Under the pieces are notes generated by a model. The model made no database searches, had not been told where the DNA came from, and saw only the letters and a list, made by a program, of their open reading frames with translations. From assembly GCF_002005465.1 (NCBI RefSeq), contig NZ_CP014691.1, positions 1,798,001 through 1,862,000 on the forward strand: a stretch of DNA of 64,000 bases, in the 5' to 3' direction. Positions 24,371 through 34,872 of the stretch are shown piece after piece. Source of the stretch: Neoasaia chiangmaiensis. Lineage in GTDB: Bacteria > Pseudomonadota > Alphaproteobacteria > Acetobacterales > Acetobacteraceae. The translations under genes were made by a program, and so were the position numbers. Each line of letters begins with the position of its first letter. Within the stretch, counting starts at the first letter, position 1.

Positions 24371-25753
24371 TCACTGGTTCAAGTATATTTTCTCCAGTTT
24401 TTGGAAATATTCTGACATTTTCTCATATTTTTGCTCGGAAGTATGTCCCCAGAAATGAACGAATCCGGAGACGTCGCGCAATGTTTCCGGATCATTGCTG
24501 ACATATTTTGCATATTTGGATATGCACGATGTATCTACATTGTATATCTTATAAGACAGATAGTTTATAACCTCCTGGTCCACCCAGACATTAAAACCCC
24601 TTCCATATGATTTTCCAATGTTTGTAATAGTTCTGCGGGCAATATCGAAAAAATCCTTTACTACACCATTTTTTGTGTTCGGGATGATAATCGTTCCACC
24701 ATTATATCCAGCGGCATAGCTACTGACTTCAATATGGTCGAGTTGTATCAAGCCGGCACCAATTGCCGGATGAGTTTTCAACCGGTGAAAATCCTCCAGA
24801 GCCGCACATATTTTCCCAGATGCCGTTGCCTCTACCAACATCGGCTCCACAGGCCTGTCAAAAACAATATCCGGGTCAAGATACATTATCGGCTGATATT
24901 CTTTATACATCTCCTCGTTTATAATACTGAACTTCGAAGAAACATACCCAACGAAATCTTTCGGATACTTATTGTCAACCTGAAGTCGAGAAAACGGCAG
25001 TTCGTCACAAAGCGTCCGTATGTGCTCAATATTGCTGTCGGTCATAACAACAATCTTTCCACTAAAATCACCGAACTTTCGCAGCGATTTAATGCAGATA
25101 CTCAACTGGTCCATGACGCTTTTACTTGAGTATGCCGTGATGTAAATCAGAGGGTTATATAATGAAAACAGTTCCACCTTCCAGGAATCGACAAACGCCC
25201 TCAACTGAAACTCACCGAAATCCTCAATTTTCTGGCGTCGAAAATCAATATCGAATGGCCCTATGGACATCAGGAACGGACTTCCGAAATATATTTCGGA
25301 GCCTGCATACAAATTCCCGTTACGTCTGGACACCCAGCTTTTGGACAGGGAAACAGCGACCTTGTCGAGCAAGGCCTCATCCAGCAGCATAAACTTCTCC
25401 CATAAGCTTATACTGTCTCTCGAGAAGGAAAATAAACTTTCGTCGCCAGATGACCTATAGTCGTAGCATAAATATTTCTTATCGTTGCTTATGAACGAGA
25501 AGGTGTTGTCCTCTTCGTTGTATTCAGCAAAAACTTCTCCAAAAGGTGAAATATAGCACAATATAGGCTCAATGTCATTTTCCATGAAAATGAAACGGTC
25601 TTCTTCATTTCCCAGGTCGATTTTTATATTCACCCGTACCGAAAATTCTTTTTCAACCTTTGCGATATCTGTGAAGTAGAATGATCCGTCTTTGTAATGT
25701 GCCACCTTGCATGCATGGTTTAATAAATACATATCTTCCTGCACAAAAATCAT
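24371..25753 (-). CDS. AT-rich glycosyltransferase (GT8-like nucleotide-sugar fold)
   Basis: A protein of 460 residues. The C-terminal half contains a nucleotide-sugar transferase core: LIYITAYSSKSVMDQLSICI, SGKIVVMTDSN, YQPIMYLDPDIVFDRP (with a DPD metal-binding motif), then AAGYNGGTIIIP and VWVDQEVINYL. The N-terminal ~180 residues are a separate, unrecognised domain. Base composition is far more AT-rich than every neighbour, and its codon use (ATA, AAA, TTT) is foreign to the rest of the window. With the IS relic next door this indicates recent transfer. The acceptor could be a surface polysaccharide or a protein. The first ATG 25753 is used, but an internal ATG 21 bases later is possible. 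Confidence 0.8.
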   Translation of the reverse strand: MIFVQEDMYLLNHACKVAHYKDGSFYFTDIAKVEKEFSVRVNIKIDLGNEEDRFIFMENDIEPILCYISPFGEVFAEYNEEDNTFSFISNDKKYLCYDYRSSGDESLFSFSRDSISLWEKFMLLDEALLDKVAVSLSKSWVSRRNGNLYAGSEIYFGSPFLMSIGPFDIDFRRQKIEDFGEFQLRAFVDSWKVELFSLYNPLIYITAYSSKSVMDQLSICIKSLRKFGDFSGKIVVMTDSNIEHIRTLCDELPFSRLQVDNKYPKDFVGYVSSKFSIINEEMYKEYQPIMYLDPDIVFDRPVEPMLVEATASGKICAALEDFHRLKTHPAIGAGLIQLDHIEVSSYAAGYNGGTIIIPNTKNGVVKDFFDIARRTITNIGKSYGRGFNVWVDQEVINYLSYKIYNVDTSCISKYAKYVSNDPETLRDVSGFVHFWGHTSEQKYEKMSEYFQKLEKIYLNQ

Positions 25754-25909
25754 GTGGGGTTGGGAGAAAATCTTGTTTTTAACGCCGTCGCCTTATACCC
25801 GCATTCCATAAAAATTAGGAAGTGACGCTATTTTTATAGCAACCATTCCTCCGGCCAATCTCGAAAGATTTTATCACAGAAACTGGTCAAAAAGAGTAAA
25901 CCCGACATA

Positions 25910-26947
25910 ATGAATGATACTGCGGCACCCCAGATTCGGAAAATGGAGAGTATTAATACGCGGACCCCTGTCCTCTCGTTGGACAGTCTTCTTCTCCGCC
26001 GCGTCATTGCGTCTTTCGTCCCCAAATGGTTCGATCGTCTCCTGGCGGCCGGCGTTACGGTCTTTCTCCTGGCCGGCATTCACACGGAAATGGAAAAAGC
26101 AAATCTCCCCGCCATCATCGCTCTCGGAATTTTTACCGGAGCCATAATAGCCCGTATCGCTCGACACTATACTTCAGCGCGCCTGCGATTTCACGAAACA
26201 TATGGCCCGCTTACCGCGTACATGAACCCGATTACGCGCAAAAACTATACCGCCGCCATTCATATAACAACCTGCGGCATCATGACCGTGATCGCGACAA
26301 TCCTGGACTACCGTTCAGCTATACCCGTCCTGACGGGCTATATTTCAGCAAATCTCGTTCCCCTTCCGTCAAAAACCCGCGCGCCGCTCTCACCCCCACG
26401 CCAACGACGCTTCCGGTTCCCCACCTTCCGCAACGGCATCGCCCAGGCCATCGTCATCCTCGCCACCACCGCCGCCCTCAAGAGCGTCAGCCCACCCCAC
26501 ATCCTCCTCCCGCTTTTCGGCATCGCTGCCTTCCTGTCCCTCGCGCACCTCTCCCGCATGGACCACGCAACAATCCGCTTCATGGCCATCGCCGGCCTCG
26601 GCTGCGCCACCACCCTCCGGCACCACATTCACGGCCTGCTCGGCTTCGCCACCATCATGCTCCCCGCCGCACCCTGCCTGCTCGGCGCAGCAGGCTTCGC
26701 CATCACCGGCGGCCTGCTGACCGTCAGCAGCATCACGGCCGTCCTCACCGTCTTCCTCCACCGCCTCTACAACCGCCGAACCTGCGACGCCCTCCTGACC
26801 CTCATCCTCCTCGCCTACGTCCTCACCGCCGCCTTCTTCATCGCATCCGGCCCCGTCGGCATCGTGTCCATCCTCCTCCTCGTCACAGCCCTGCTGCTGA
26901 CCGCACTCCACCGCATCGCCCGAACCCGAACCTGGCGCCTCCCATGA
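25910..26947 (+). CDS. Polytopic membrane protein, partner of the ABC ATPase
   Basis: A protein of 345 residues with about ten hydrophobic segments (LLAAGVTVFLLAGIHTEM, IIALGIFTGAIIARIA, ILLPLFGIAAFLSLAHL, IVSILLLVTALLLTAL) and basic loops. I do not recognise the family. The stop overlaps the start of the ABC ATPase gene (ATGA), so they are made together and the protein is probably the transmembrane part of a small ABC transporter. No binding protein or substrate clue is present. The first 400 bases are lower in GC than the rest, like the adjacent glycosyltransferase region, while the remainder is extremely C-rich. The start is uncertain: no good ribosome site precedes ATG 25910. Confidence 0.65.
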   Translation: MNDTAAPQIRKMESINTRTPVLSLDSLLLRRVIASFVPKWFDRLLAAGVTVFLLAGIHTEMEKANLPAIIALGIFTGAIIARIARHYTSARLRFHETYGPLTAYMNPITRKNYTAAIHITTCGIMTVIATILDYRSAIPVLTGYISANLVPLPSKTRAPLSPPRQRRFRFPTFRNGIAQAIVILATTAALKSVSPPHILLPLFGIAAFLSLAHLSRMDHATIRFMAIAGLGCATTLRHHIHGLLGFATIMLPAAPCLLGAAGFAITGGLLTVSSITAVLTVFLHRLYNRRTCDALLTLILLAYVLTAAFFIASGPVGIVSILLLVTALLLTALHRIARTRTWRLP

Positions 26948-27663
26948 CCAACCCGCATCTCACCCTCCGGAACGTCAGCGTCGCACGCGGCACCCGTCTC
27001 GCCGTGCAGGACATCTCCCTCTCCATCCACCGCAGCCAATGGTTCGGCATCATCGGCGCCAACGGCTCCGGCAAGACAACCCTCCTGCGCGCCACCGCCG
27101 GTCGCCTGCCCTTCGCCACAGGCACCTGCACCCTCGACAACACCGACATCACGACGAACCGCGAACACCGCGCCCGCCACATCGGCTTCGCCCCACCCGC
27201 CGACACCCTGCCGGACGCCCTGCGCGTCCGCGAACTCCTCGGCTTCGTCACGCCGGACCCCGACACCTTCACCAGGCAACTCGGCCCCCTCGGCCACGCC
27301 CTCGGCCTGTCGGACATGCTCGACCGCTGGATCGGCGACTGCTCCGCCGGCATGCGCCAACGCGTCGCTCTGGCCCTCGCCTTCACGACCGACACAGGAA
27401 CGGTCATCCTGGACGAACCCTTCAACTGGCTCGATCCCGTCGCCACCTACGACCTCAAACACGCCCTGCAAGCCCGCGTCGCCCAGGGCCTCACACTCAT
27501 CACCGCCCTGCACGACCTCACCACACTGGCACAATGCTGCACCGGCGGCGCCATGCTCGCGAACGGCCGCATCGTCCTCAACCTCACCGAACACGACCTG
27601 TCGGACGCCAACCATGACCTCCGGGATTTCGAAGCCCGCACCATCGAACGCCTGCGCCACTGA
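26944..27663 (+). CDS. ABC transporter ATP-binding protein
   Basis: A protein of 239 residues with a complete ABC ATPase: Walker A GANGSGKTT near residue 40, signature SAGMRQRVALALAF, Walker B TVILDEPFNWLDP and the H-loop LITALHD. It energises transport by the membrane protein encoded immediately upstream (four-base overlap). A frame reading through from 26026 is only an extension over that gene. Short length and lack of a solute-binding protein suggest an exporter or a two-gene transporter of the CcmA type. Substrate unknown. Confidence 0.87.
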   Translation: MTNPHLTLRNVSVARGTRLAVQDISLSIHRSQWFGIIGANGSGKTTLLRATAGRLPFATGTCTLDNTDITTNREHRARHIGFAPPADTLPDALRVRELLGFVTPDPDTFTRQLGPLGHALGLSDMLDRWIGDCSAGMRQRVALALAFTTDTGTVILDEPFNWLDPVATYDLKHALQARVAQGLTLITALHDLTTLAQCCTGGAMLANGRIVLNLTEHDLSDANHDLRDFEARTIERLRH

Positions 27664-27891
27664 ACCACCACCCCGCTGCGACAACGCCACCAAAGACAGC
27701 GGACACCCCACCTGGGCCACCTTTCTTTCCTGCCGAAAAAGCCCGTTCCGCCATAAAATCCCCTCACGAACCCTCTATCGACGATCCCGACCCGAAACTT
27801 TCCTTCTGTTCTTAAGCACTTCGCGGCTATAGTTCATCCAAAGCCCGAATGCAGCAGAGTCCCGCCGCCGCCCACGCGCCACGGCTGGCCC

Positions 27892-30630
27892 ATGATGACA
27901 GGATCGCGATACTTGGCCTCGTTCAGCCGACTCACCACCCCCGGTATGACCTCGCCGAAGCTTCGCGGGCAACTCCGTGCCCGCCTCGCCGAACTCGGCG
28001 GCCTCGGCCTGCTCGTCCTGGCCGCCGCACTGGCCGCGGCATTGTGGAGCTACAACCCACTCGACCCGTCGTTCAACACCGCGACCGGCGCCGCACCAAC
28101 CAACCTCCTGGGCCAGATCGGCGCCTCCCTCGCCGACGGCCTCGTGCAATGGCTGGGCCTGGCCAGCGGCCTGCCCATCGTCGTGCTCGTCGCCTGGGCC
28201 TGGCAGATCGCCCGCCACCACCGCCTCGGCGCCCCGCTGGTGCGCCTGTTCTCGCTGATCTTCCTGCTGCCCGTCTTCGCCGCCACGGTCGCCTCCATCC
28301 AGGTGCTCATCCCCGCCCTGCAAACCACTTGGCCCGCCCGCGCCGGCTTCGGCGGCCAGATCGGCCTCAGCCTCGCCCAACGCGCGGTCGGCGCCGGACA
28401 GGCGGAACTCGGCCACGCAGGCAGCCTCGTCGGCGTGGTCCTCGGCGCGCTGCTGCTTCTGCTGCTCCTGCCACTCTCCATGGGCCTGACACGCCGGGAA
28501 TGGAATTTCCTGTGGCGCGGCGCGAACACCCTCGCCCGTCAGCCCAACCGCATCGTGCAACGCCTCAACGGCAAGTCCCAGGCCACCCCGCCGGACTGGC
28601 GCCAATACGAGGCGCAATACGCCCCCCGGACCGATTACGACGCCCCGCGCGCCGCCGATCCCGCCCGGCGACGCCCCTTCACCCCGGCCAATACCGGCTG
28701 GCTGCAACCCCCGGGCCAGGACGACGAACACGCCTTCGCCGAAGCCACCTCCCGTCGCGCCGCCACGCCGGAGGAACCCCGCCCGGCCCCCTCGAACCCC
28801 TATGCCGACCAGCTCGCCCGCATCGCGCGCGACCGGGAGACGCCCCCCGCACCCCTGCCCGCCGAACGCGGTAACGGCCGTTTCGAAGGCCCGGCCACCC
28901 ACGCCCCCGTCGCCGAAACGGCACAGGACACGATGCTCATGCCACCCCCGGCCGACACGCTGGCGGATGAGGACGAGGACAACGACACGCCGGAGCCCAT
29001 CGGCACCTTCAAGCGCGGCTTCTTCAGCCGCCTGCGCGGCGAACGCCCCGCCGAGCGCGAACCCGCGCGCCCCACACCCGGCCCGTCGAGCTGGGAACCT
29101 TCCGACTGGAAACTCCCCTCGCTCGACCTGCTCAAAAAGGCCCCACCCCACGCCAATACCGGCCCCTCGCAGGAAGTGCTGCAAGCCAATGCCCGCCTGC
29201 TGGAAACGGTGCTGAGCGACTACGGCGTGCAGGGCCAGATCGGCGATATCCATGCCGGGCCGGTCGTCACGCTCTACGAACTCGAACCCGCACCGGGCAT
29301 CCGCTCCGCCCGCGTCATCGGCCTGGCGGACGATATCGCCCGCTCGCTCTCCGTGCTCAGCGTGCGCATCGCCACCGTGCCGGGCCGCAACGTCATCGGC
29401 ATCGAAGTCCCCAACGCCTCGCGTGAGACGGTGTATTTCTCGGAACTGCTCGAAGCCCCGGAATGGCGCAACGCATCCGGCCAGCTCAGCCTCGCCCTGG
29501 GCAAGGACATCGCCGGCAACCCCGTCTATGCCGACCTCGCCCGCATGCCGCACCTGCTGATCGCCGGCACCACCGGCTCGGGCAAGTCGGTCGGCGTCAA
29601 CGCCATGATCCTCTCGCTGCTCTACCGCCTCTCGCCGGAAGAGTGCCGCCTGATCATGATCGATCCCAAGATCCTCGAACTCTCGATCTACGACGGCATC
29701 CCCCACCTGCTGACCCCCGTCGTCACCGAACCCAACAAGGCCGTCTCCGCCCTGAAATGGACGGTGCGCGAGATGGACAAGCGCTACCGCTCGATGGCCC
29801 ATCTCCAGGTCCGCAACCTCGCCGGCTACAACCAGCGCGTCCGAGAGGCCCGCGCCTCCGGCGAACTCCTGACCCGCCGCGTCCAGACCGGCTTCGACCC
29901 CGAAACCAACCGGCCGGTCTTCGACGAACAACAGCTCAACCTCGAAACCATGCCCCATATCGTCGTCATCATCGACGAGATGGCCGACCTCATGATGGTC
30001 GCGGGCAAGGAAATCGAAGCCGCCGTCCAGCGCCTCGCCCAGAAAGCCCGCGCCGCCGGCATCCACGTCATCATGGCCACCCAGCGCCCGTCGGTGGACG
30101 TCATCACCGGCACCATCAAGGCCAACTTCCCCACGCGCATCTCCTTCCAGGTCATCAGCAAGTTCGACAGCCGCACCATCCTGGGCGAACAGGGCGCCGA
30201 ACAGCTCCTCGGCCAGGGCGACATGCTGTTCATGCAGGGCGGCGGCCGCATCACCCGCGTCCACGGCCCCTTCGTCGGCGACGCGGAAGTCGAGGACGTC
30301 GTGGCCGACCTGCGCTCCAAGGGCGAGCCGGTCTATAACGACGACGTCATCGCCGGACTGGAAGAGGAAGCCGACGCCAAGAGCAGCAGCGGCAACGGTG
30401 GCAGCGGCGGCGGCTACGACGCCGAAACCAGCCTGTTCGACCAAGCCGTGCAGATCGTCGCGCGCGAAGGCAAGGCCTCCACCTCCTTCATCCAGCGCCA
30501 TCTCTCGATCGGCTACAACCGCGCCGCCAAAATCATCGAACAGATGGAAAAGGAAGGCATCGTCAGCGCCGCCAACCACGTCGGCAAACGCGAGATCCTG
30601 GTCCGGCGCACCACAGACGACGACGAATGA
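27892..30630 (+). CDS. ftsK: DNA translocase FtsK
   Basis: A protein of about 912 residues. Four membrane helices in the first 200 residues are followed by a Pro/Ala-rich linker of about 270 residues, then the motor domain with Walker [12 protein letters not shown] at ~558-568 and Walker [14 protein letters not shown] near 692, and a C-terminal gamma winged helix ([38 protein letters not shown]). It pumps DNA at the septum and activates dimer resolution. The start is the first ATG of a pair without a clear ribosome site; an internal ATG at 27946 is possible. The stop overlaps the next gene by four bases. Confidence 0.95.
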   Translation: MMTGSRYLASFSRLTTPGMTSPKLRGQLRARLAELGGLGLLVLAAALAAALWSYNPLDPSFNTATGAAPTNLLGQIGASLADGLVQWLGLASGLPIVVLVAWAWQIARHHRLGAPLVRLFSLIFLLPVFAATVASIQVLIPALQTTWPARAGFGGQIGLSLAQRAVGAGQAELGHAGSLVGVVLGALLLLLLLPLSMGLTRREWNFLWRGANTLARQPNRIVQRLNGKSQATPPDWRQYEAQYAPRTDYDAPRAADPARRRPFTPANTGWLQPPGQDDEHAFAEATSRRAATPEEPRPAPSNPYADQLARIARDRETPPAPLPAERGNGRFEGPATHAPVAETAQDTMLMPPPADTLADEDEDNDTPEPIGTFKRGFFSRLRGERPAEREPARPTPGPSSWEPSDWKLPSLDLLKKAPPHANTGPSQEVLQANARLLETVLSDYGVQGQIGDIHAGPVVTLYELEPAPGIRSARVIGLADDIARSLSVLSVRIATVPGRNVIGIEVPNASRETVYFSELLEAPEWRNASGQLSLALGKDIAGNPVYADLARMPHLLIAGTTGSGKSVGVNAMILSLLYRLSPEECRLIMIDPKILELSIYDGIPHLLTPVVTEPNKAVSALKWTVREMDKRYRSMAHLQVRNLAGYNQRVREARASGELLTRRVQTGFDPETNRPVFDEQQLNLETMPHIVVIIDEMADLMMVAGKEIEAAVQRLAQKARAAGIHVIMATQRPSVDVITGTIKANFPTRISFQVISKFDSRTILGEQGAEQLLGQGDMLFMQGGGRITRVHGPFVGDAEVEDVVADLRSKGEPVYNDDVIAGLEEEADAKSSSGNGGSGGGYDAETSLFDQAVQIVAREGKASTSFIQRHLSIGYNRAAKIIEQMEKEGIVSAANHVGKREILVRRTTDDDE

Positions 30631-31439
30631 AACCCCCGCGCCGTCGCCCCAACGGCGGCAACCACAAGGACAATCACAGGGGTGGCCACAGGGACAGCAC
30701 CAACAGACCGGACGGCGAACGCGCCCCGCCCCTCTTCCCCTACCCGATCCTCTACCGCTCCCCGCGCTTCGTCGTCGTCGAGAAGCCACCCGGCCTCCCC
30801 GTCCATCCCGGCCCCCGCACCACGCGAACCCTCGAAGACGCCCTGCCCGCCCTCAGCCGCCGCCCGGACGGCCCCTGGCTCGCCCACCGGCTGGACGCGG
30901 ACACCGCCGGCTGCGTCCTCATCGCCCTCCGCAAACAGGCCCTGCTCGACGCCCAGGAATGCTTCCGCGCCCATCGCGTCGGCAAGACCTACTGGGCCGT
31001 CGTGACCGGCAGGCCCGCCAGCGAGAGCGGCACGATCGACATCCCCCTCGCCCGTCAGGACAGCCCCAGCGGCTGGCGCATGATCGCCACCCCCTCGCCG
31101 GACGCCCAACCCGCCCGAACAGACTGGCGCACACTCGGCCACGCCAATGGCCTGACATGGCTGGAACTCACGCTGCACACCGGCCGCACACATCAGGCCC
31201 GCGTCCATTGCGCCGCCCTCGGCTGCCCGATCCTCGGAGACCCGCTCTACAATCCCGAAAAAACCACCGCGCCGCTGCACCTGCTCAGCCGTCGCCTGCA
31301 ACTCACACCCGGCACGGAACGGATCGACGCCACCGCCACGCCACCGCCCGCCATGGCCGACACACTCGCCCGCCTCGGCTACCGCCGCGAGGAAAGCAGG
31401 AACCAGAGCCGGAAAACCAGCGTCTCGGACGGCGTCTGA
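30627..31439 (+). CDS. RluA-family RNA pseudouridine synthase
   Basis: A protein of 270 residues with the family motifs [15 protein letters not shown], the catalytic Asp in [24 protein letters not shown] and [20 protein letters not shown]. There is no S4 domain: the N-terminus is a short basic and polar stretch ([14 protein letters not shown]). It isomerises uridine in rRNA or tRNA; which site cannot be told. ATG overlaps the ftsK stop (ATGA). The last 61 bases overlap the 3' end of a convergent glycosyltransferase gene. Confidence 0.9.
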   Translation: MKPPRRRPNGGNHKDNHRGGHRDSTNRPDGERAPPLFPYPILYRSPRFVVVEKPPGLPVHPGPRTTRTLEDALPALSRRPDGPWLAHRLDADTAGCVLIALRKQALLDAQECFRAHRVGKTYWAVVTGRPASESGTIDIPLARQDSPSGWRMIATPSPDAQPARTDWRTLGHANGLTWLELTLHTGRTHQARVHCAALGCPILGDPLYNPEKTTAPLHLLSRRLQLTPGTERIDATATPPPAMADTLARLGYRREESRNQSRKTSVSDGV

Positions 31440-32389
31440 CGCACCAGCCCGCGCCACCGGCGCAAGACCCGCCAGCGCGCCCGCACACCCTGCGACAGAC
31501 ACGCCCGCAAATCCGAAAGAATCGCCCGCGCCGTCGCATCCAGCCGCTCCGGCCGCGCCGACAGACGCACCACATTGGCGTCGAAAATCGCCATGAACAT
31601 ATTCGGCCCACGCCGCAACGCCGCCCAGCCACGCCACATCCAGGAAGGATGCGCGCCGACCGTATTGCCGCTATGCTGCCGATAATAACTGACACAACGC
31701 GGATCAGCCGCCACGCGCCCCCCCGCCGCCGTCACGACGAGATACGCCCACCAGTCGTGCAGAACCCCGGCAGGCGGGCCGAAATCACGCAACAGCGCCA
31801 CCGCCGCCGCATTCAGTACGATCGTATGCCCCGTGGCGATATTCTGCGTCAGCGCCGCCGCGAACCCCGGCGCCCGCCGAAAAACCGCCGATTCCGCCCG
31901 TACCTTCAGGGCCGCATCCGTCAGATATTGCCGCCCGCAATACAGGATCGGCCGCTCCCCGGCGGCCCCGGTGCCCATCGTCGCCATCGCCCAGGCCAGC
32001 TTCTCCGCCCGCCAGACATCGTCCTGATCGGCAAACGCCACGCAGGCCCCCACCGGCACCCCGGCAAGCAACGCCATGTAGGAATCCGCAATCCCCAGCC
32101 GCCCCGGATGCGACGTGATCTCCACACAACGCCCGGCCCCACGATGCGCCTGAAAGGACAGCATGATGGCCCGCGATGCATCGTCCGATCCGTCGTCGCG
32201 CCAGTAAACCACCCAGTTCGGGTCCGTCTGAGCCACGATGCTGTCAAGCTGATCGTTGAGGAACGCCTCCCCATTATAAACGGAAAGCAGGATCGCGACC
32301 GGTTGCCCGACACGCCCACCCTGCTCCTCCGTTCCACGAACCATACGCGGTAACCATCGGCGCGCTGCACCGCTCTCAGACATCGCCAA
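31379..32389 (-). CDS. Family 2 glycosyltransferase
   Basis: A protein of 336 residues with a GT2 core: VAILLSVYNGEAFLNDQLDS, WRDDGSDDASR, the metal-binding AFADQDDVW and DWWAYLVV. It resembles rhamnosyl and other O-antigen transferases, which fits its place 34 bases after rfbD, so it may use the dTDP-rhamnose made by the operon. The start at 32389 lies at the ribosome-poor end; an internal ATG at 32344 is possible. Its final 20 codons overlap the pseudouridine synthase gene on the other strand. Confidence 0.87.
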   Translation of the reverse strand: MAMSESGAARRWLPRMVRGTEEQGGRVGQPVAILLSVYNGEAFLNDQLDSIVAQTDPNWVVYWRDDGSDDASRAIMLSFQAHRGAGRCVEITSHPGRLGIADSYMALLAGVPVGACVAFADQDDVWRAEKLAWAMATMGTGAAGERPILYCGRQYLTDAALKVRAESAVFRRAPGFAAALTQNIATGHTIVLNAAAVALLRDFGPPAGVLHDWWAYLVVTAAGGRVAADPRCVSYYRQHSGNTVGAHPSWMWRGWAALRRGPNMFMAIFDANVVRLSARPERLDATARAILSDLRACLSQGVRARWRVLRRWRGLVRQTPSETLVFRLWFLLSSRR

Positions 32390-32422
32390 CCCTACCGCGT
32401 CGCGGTCATCGTCAGCCGGCCA

Positions 32423-33319
32423 TCACGGCGCGGCGAACAACGTCCGTACCGTCCGCGCCACACTCTCACGCCAGTCCGGCAACGTCACGCCGAAAACCCG
32501 CGTCAGCTTGCCGCAATCCAGCCGCGAATCCTGCGGTCGCTTCGCCGGCGTCGGCCAGTCCTCGGTGCGGATCGCCGTCACGCCCGGCATCGCCTGCCCA
32601 TGCTCGCGCGCCTCTTCCAGCGCCGCCACGGCCAGACCATGCCACGTCGTCTCACCCTGGCCACTGGCATGATAGATCCCGGCATAGGAATCCTGCCAGC
32701 CACCCTGCTCGATCCTGCCGATGATCGCCAGGATCGCCGCCGCCAGATCGTCCGAACTGGTCGGATTGCCGCGCTGGTCACCCACCACTTTCAATTGCGG
32801 GTTCTTCGCGCCCGCATTTATCATCGTCTTGACGAAATTCTTGCCATGCGCCGAATAAACCCACGACGTCCGCAGAACGATACTGCGCGGATTGGCCGCC
32901 AGCACCGCCTGCTCGCCCTCAGCCTTCGTGCGGCCGTAAACCGTCTGCGGCGTCACTGGATCGGTCTCCAGATACGGCGCGCCCTTGTCCCCGGCAAAAA
33001 CATAATCGGTCGAGACATGGATGAACGGAATGCCCGCCGCGGCGCAGGCCCCGGCCAATGCCGCCGGACCACTGTTATTGGCCCGCTCCGCGCCTTCGGT
33101 CTCGGTCTCCGCCAGATCGACCGCCGTCCAGGCCGCCGCATTCACCACCACCGCCGGGCTGTATTTCCCGACAGCCGCCGCAATCGTCTCAGGCCTGTCG
33201 AAATCGAACTCCGGTCGCCCGACCCGCACGATCCGCGACCCGCCGAGATTGACCAGCGACGTCGCCAGCTGCCCGTTACCGCCCGTCACCAGGATCGGGC
33301 CCTGCATGTTCTCAGCCAT
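32423..33319 (-). CDS. rfbD: dTDP-4-dehydrorhamnose reductase
   Basis: A protein of 298 residues that makes dTDP-L-rhamnose from the 4-keto sugar with NAD(P)H. VTGGNGQLATSLV is the cofactor motif, the substrate-site STDYVFAGDKGAPYLETDPV and YGRTKAEGE (Tyr-Lys pair) are present, and RTSWVYSAHGKNFVKTM is the usual later block. ATG 33319 shares its A with the rfbC stop (TGATG), so the frame reading further upstream is not used. It is the last sugar-nucleotide gene before the glycosyltransferase. Confidence 0.94.
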   Translation of the reverse strand: MAENMQGPILVTGGNGQLATSLVNLGGSRIVRVGRPEFDFDRPETIAAAVGKYSPAVVVNAAAWTAVDLAETETEGAERANNSGPAALAGACAAAGIPFIHVSTDYVFAGDKGAPYLETDPVTPQTVYGRTKAEGEQAVLAANPRSIVLRTSWVYSAHGKNFVKTMINAGAKNPQLKVVGDQRGNPTSSDDLAAAILAIIGRIEQGGWQDSYAGIYHASGQGETTWHGLAVAALEEAREHGQAMPGVTAIRTEDWPTPAKRPQDSRLDCGKLTRVFGVTLPDWRESVARTVRTLFAAP

Positions 33320-33876
33320 CAGTAATGGAACCACCCCTTCGCTTCGGTGAAATGCGGCGCCACCAGATCCTTGTCGGACAGCACCGCCTCCTCCGGCTTG
33401 ATCGGCCAGTCGATGCCGATATGCGGACAATTCCAGATCACCGCCCGCTCGGACGCCTTGTCATAAACGTCGGTGCACTTGTACTGCACCTCGGCATTCT
33501 CGGTCAGCGTCACGAAACCATGCAGGAACCCCGGCGGCACCCAGAGCTGCGACCAGTTCTCCTCGGAAAGCTCCGCCGCCACCCACTTGCCATAGGTCGG
33601 CGATCCCGTCCGCGCATCCACCGCCACGTCCCAGATCGCACCCTTCGTGCACCGCACCAGCTTGCCCTGAACATGCGGCGACACCTGGCAATGCAATCCA
33701 CGCACAACGCCCTTCTGGCGCGACAGGCTCTGATTGTCCTGCACGAACGGCAGATCGATCCCCGCATCGGTCATCCGATGCAGGTTATACGTCTCGGAAA
33801 AGAACCCCCGATTGTCACCGAAACGCGGCGGCGTCACCAGAATGACGTCGGGAATCTCAAGCCGTTCAACCTTCAT
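33319..33876 (-). CDS. rfbC: dTDP-4-dehydrorhamnose 3,5-epimerase
   Basis: A protein of 185 residues, a cupin epimerase of normal length. PPRFGDNRGFFSETYN, VQDNQSLSRQKGVVRGLHCQ, the catalytic His in GLHCQ, QLWVPPGFLHGFVTL and VQYKCTDVYDKASE are all characteristic. It acts between RfbB and RfbD. The gene is 78 bases after rfbA and one base overlaps rfbD, so the operon order is B-A-C-D. Confidence 0.95.
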   Translation of the reverse strand: MKVERLEIPDVILVTPPRFGDNRGFFSETYNLHRMTDAGIDLPFVQDNQSLSRQKGVVRGLHCQVSPHVQGKLVRCTKGAIWDVAVDARTGSPTYGKWVAAELSEENWSQLWVPPGFLHGFVTLTENAEVQYKCTDVYDKASERAVIWNCPHIGIDWPIKPEEAVLSDKDLVAPHFTEAKGWFHY

Positions 33877-33954
33877 GCACTCAGCCTCGCTGCTGGATAA
33901 ACTGGGGAACCGTCGTCAAAGCGCGCCGACGGCCCGTTCGTTTCCCCGTCCAGT

Positions 33955-34872
33955 TCAATGATTGGGATGCTGCCCATGATCGGCAAGCTCGAAAAGCATC
34001 CGCCCCAACTCCGTCTTTTTAACTTTCGTCGCCAGTTCACGGAGCTGCGCCTTGTCGATGAACCCCATGCGGAACGCCACCTCTTCCGGCGATCCCACCA
34101 GCATGCCCTGACGGGACTGGATGGTCTGCACGAACGTGCCGGCCTGCATCAGGCTGTCCGGCATCCCGGCATCCAGCCACGCACAGCCACGACCCAGACG
34201 ATCGACCTGCAACGTGCCCTCCTCCAGATACATCCGGTTCAGGTCGGTGATCTCAAGCTCCCCGCGCGGACTCGGCTTCACCTTCTTGGCCAGTTCGACC
34301 ACCCGTTTGTCGTAGAAATAAAGCCCCGTGATCGCCCAGTTGGACTCGGGTTTCTCCGGCTTCTCGACCACCTCCAGCGCCCGGCCGCTCTCGTCGAACG
34401 ACACCACGCCATAACGCTCCGGATCGCGCACCTGATAGGCGAACACCGTCGCCCCCTGCGGCCGCTTCGCCGCTGCCCGCAACAGAACGCCCAGATGATC
34501 GGCGAAGATCAGGTTGTCGCCCAGCGCCAGCGCACAGGCCGAATTCTCCAGCCAGTCCTCGGCAATCAGGAACGCCTGCGCCAGACCGTCCGGCGAAGGC
34601 TGCTCCCGATACTCGAACCGCACGCCGAACTGCGAACCATCGCCAAGCAGGCGCTGGAACTGCGGCATGTCATGCGGCGTCGTGATAATCATGATCTCCC
34701 GAATACCCGCCAGCATCAGCGTGGAGAGCGGGTAATAGATCATCGGCTTGTCATAGACCGGCAGCAACTGCTTGGACGACGCCAGCGTCATCGGATGCAA
34801 CCGCGTCCCCGACCCGCCGGCCAGGATGATGCCCTTCATGGGCGCTGCGTTCGTGATCGGTGTCGTCGGCAT
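33955..34872 (-). CDS. rfbA: Glucose-1-phosphate thymidylyltransferase
   Basis: A protein of 305 residues that makes dTDP-glucose. The nucleotide-binding start [52 protein letters not shown] and [19 protein letters not shown] are hallmark blocks. ATG 34872 shares a base with the rfbB stop (TGATG); an internal ATG at 34839 begins directly at the catalytic domain and is the alternative start. Confidence 0.95.
   Translation of the reverse strand: MPTTPITNAAPMKGIILAGGSGTRLHPMTLASSKQLLPVYDKPMIYYPLSTLMLAGIREIMIITTPHDMPQFQRLLGDGSQFGVRFEYREQPSPDGLAQAFLIAEDWLENSACALALGDNLIFADHLGVLLRAAAKRPQGATVFAYQVRDPERYGVVSFDESGRALEVVEKPEKPESNWAITGLYFYDKRVVELAKKVKPSPRGELEITDLNRMYLEEGTLQVDRLGRGCAWLDAGMPDSLMQAGTFVQTIQSRQGMLVGSPEEVAFRMGFIDKAQLRELATKVKKTELGRMLFELADHGQHPNH

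Noticed and set aside
27775-30789. 1004-residue open frame on the minus strand
   Set aside because: It is antisense to ftsK, low in complexity (Gly/Ala/Asp/Val) and reflects the strong third-position C bias of ftsK.
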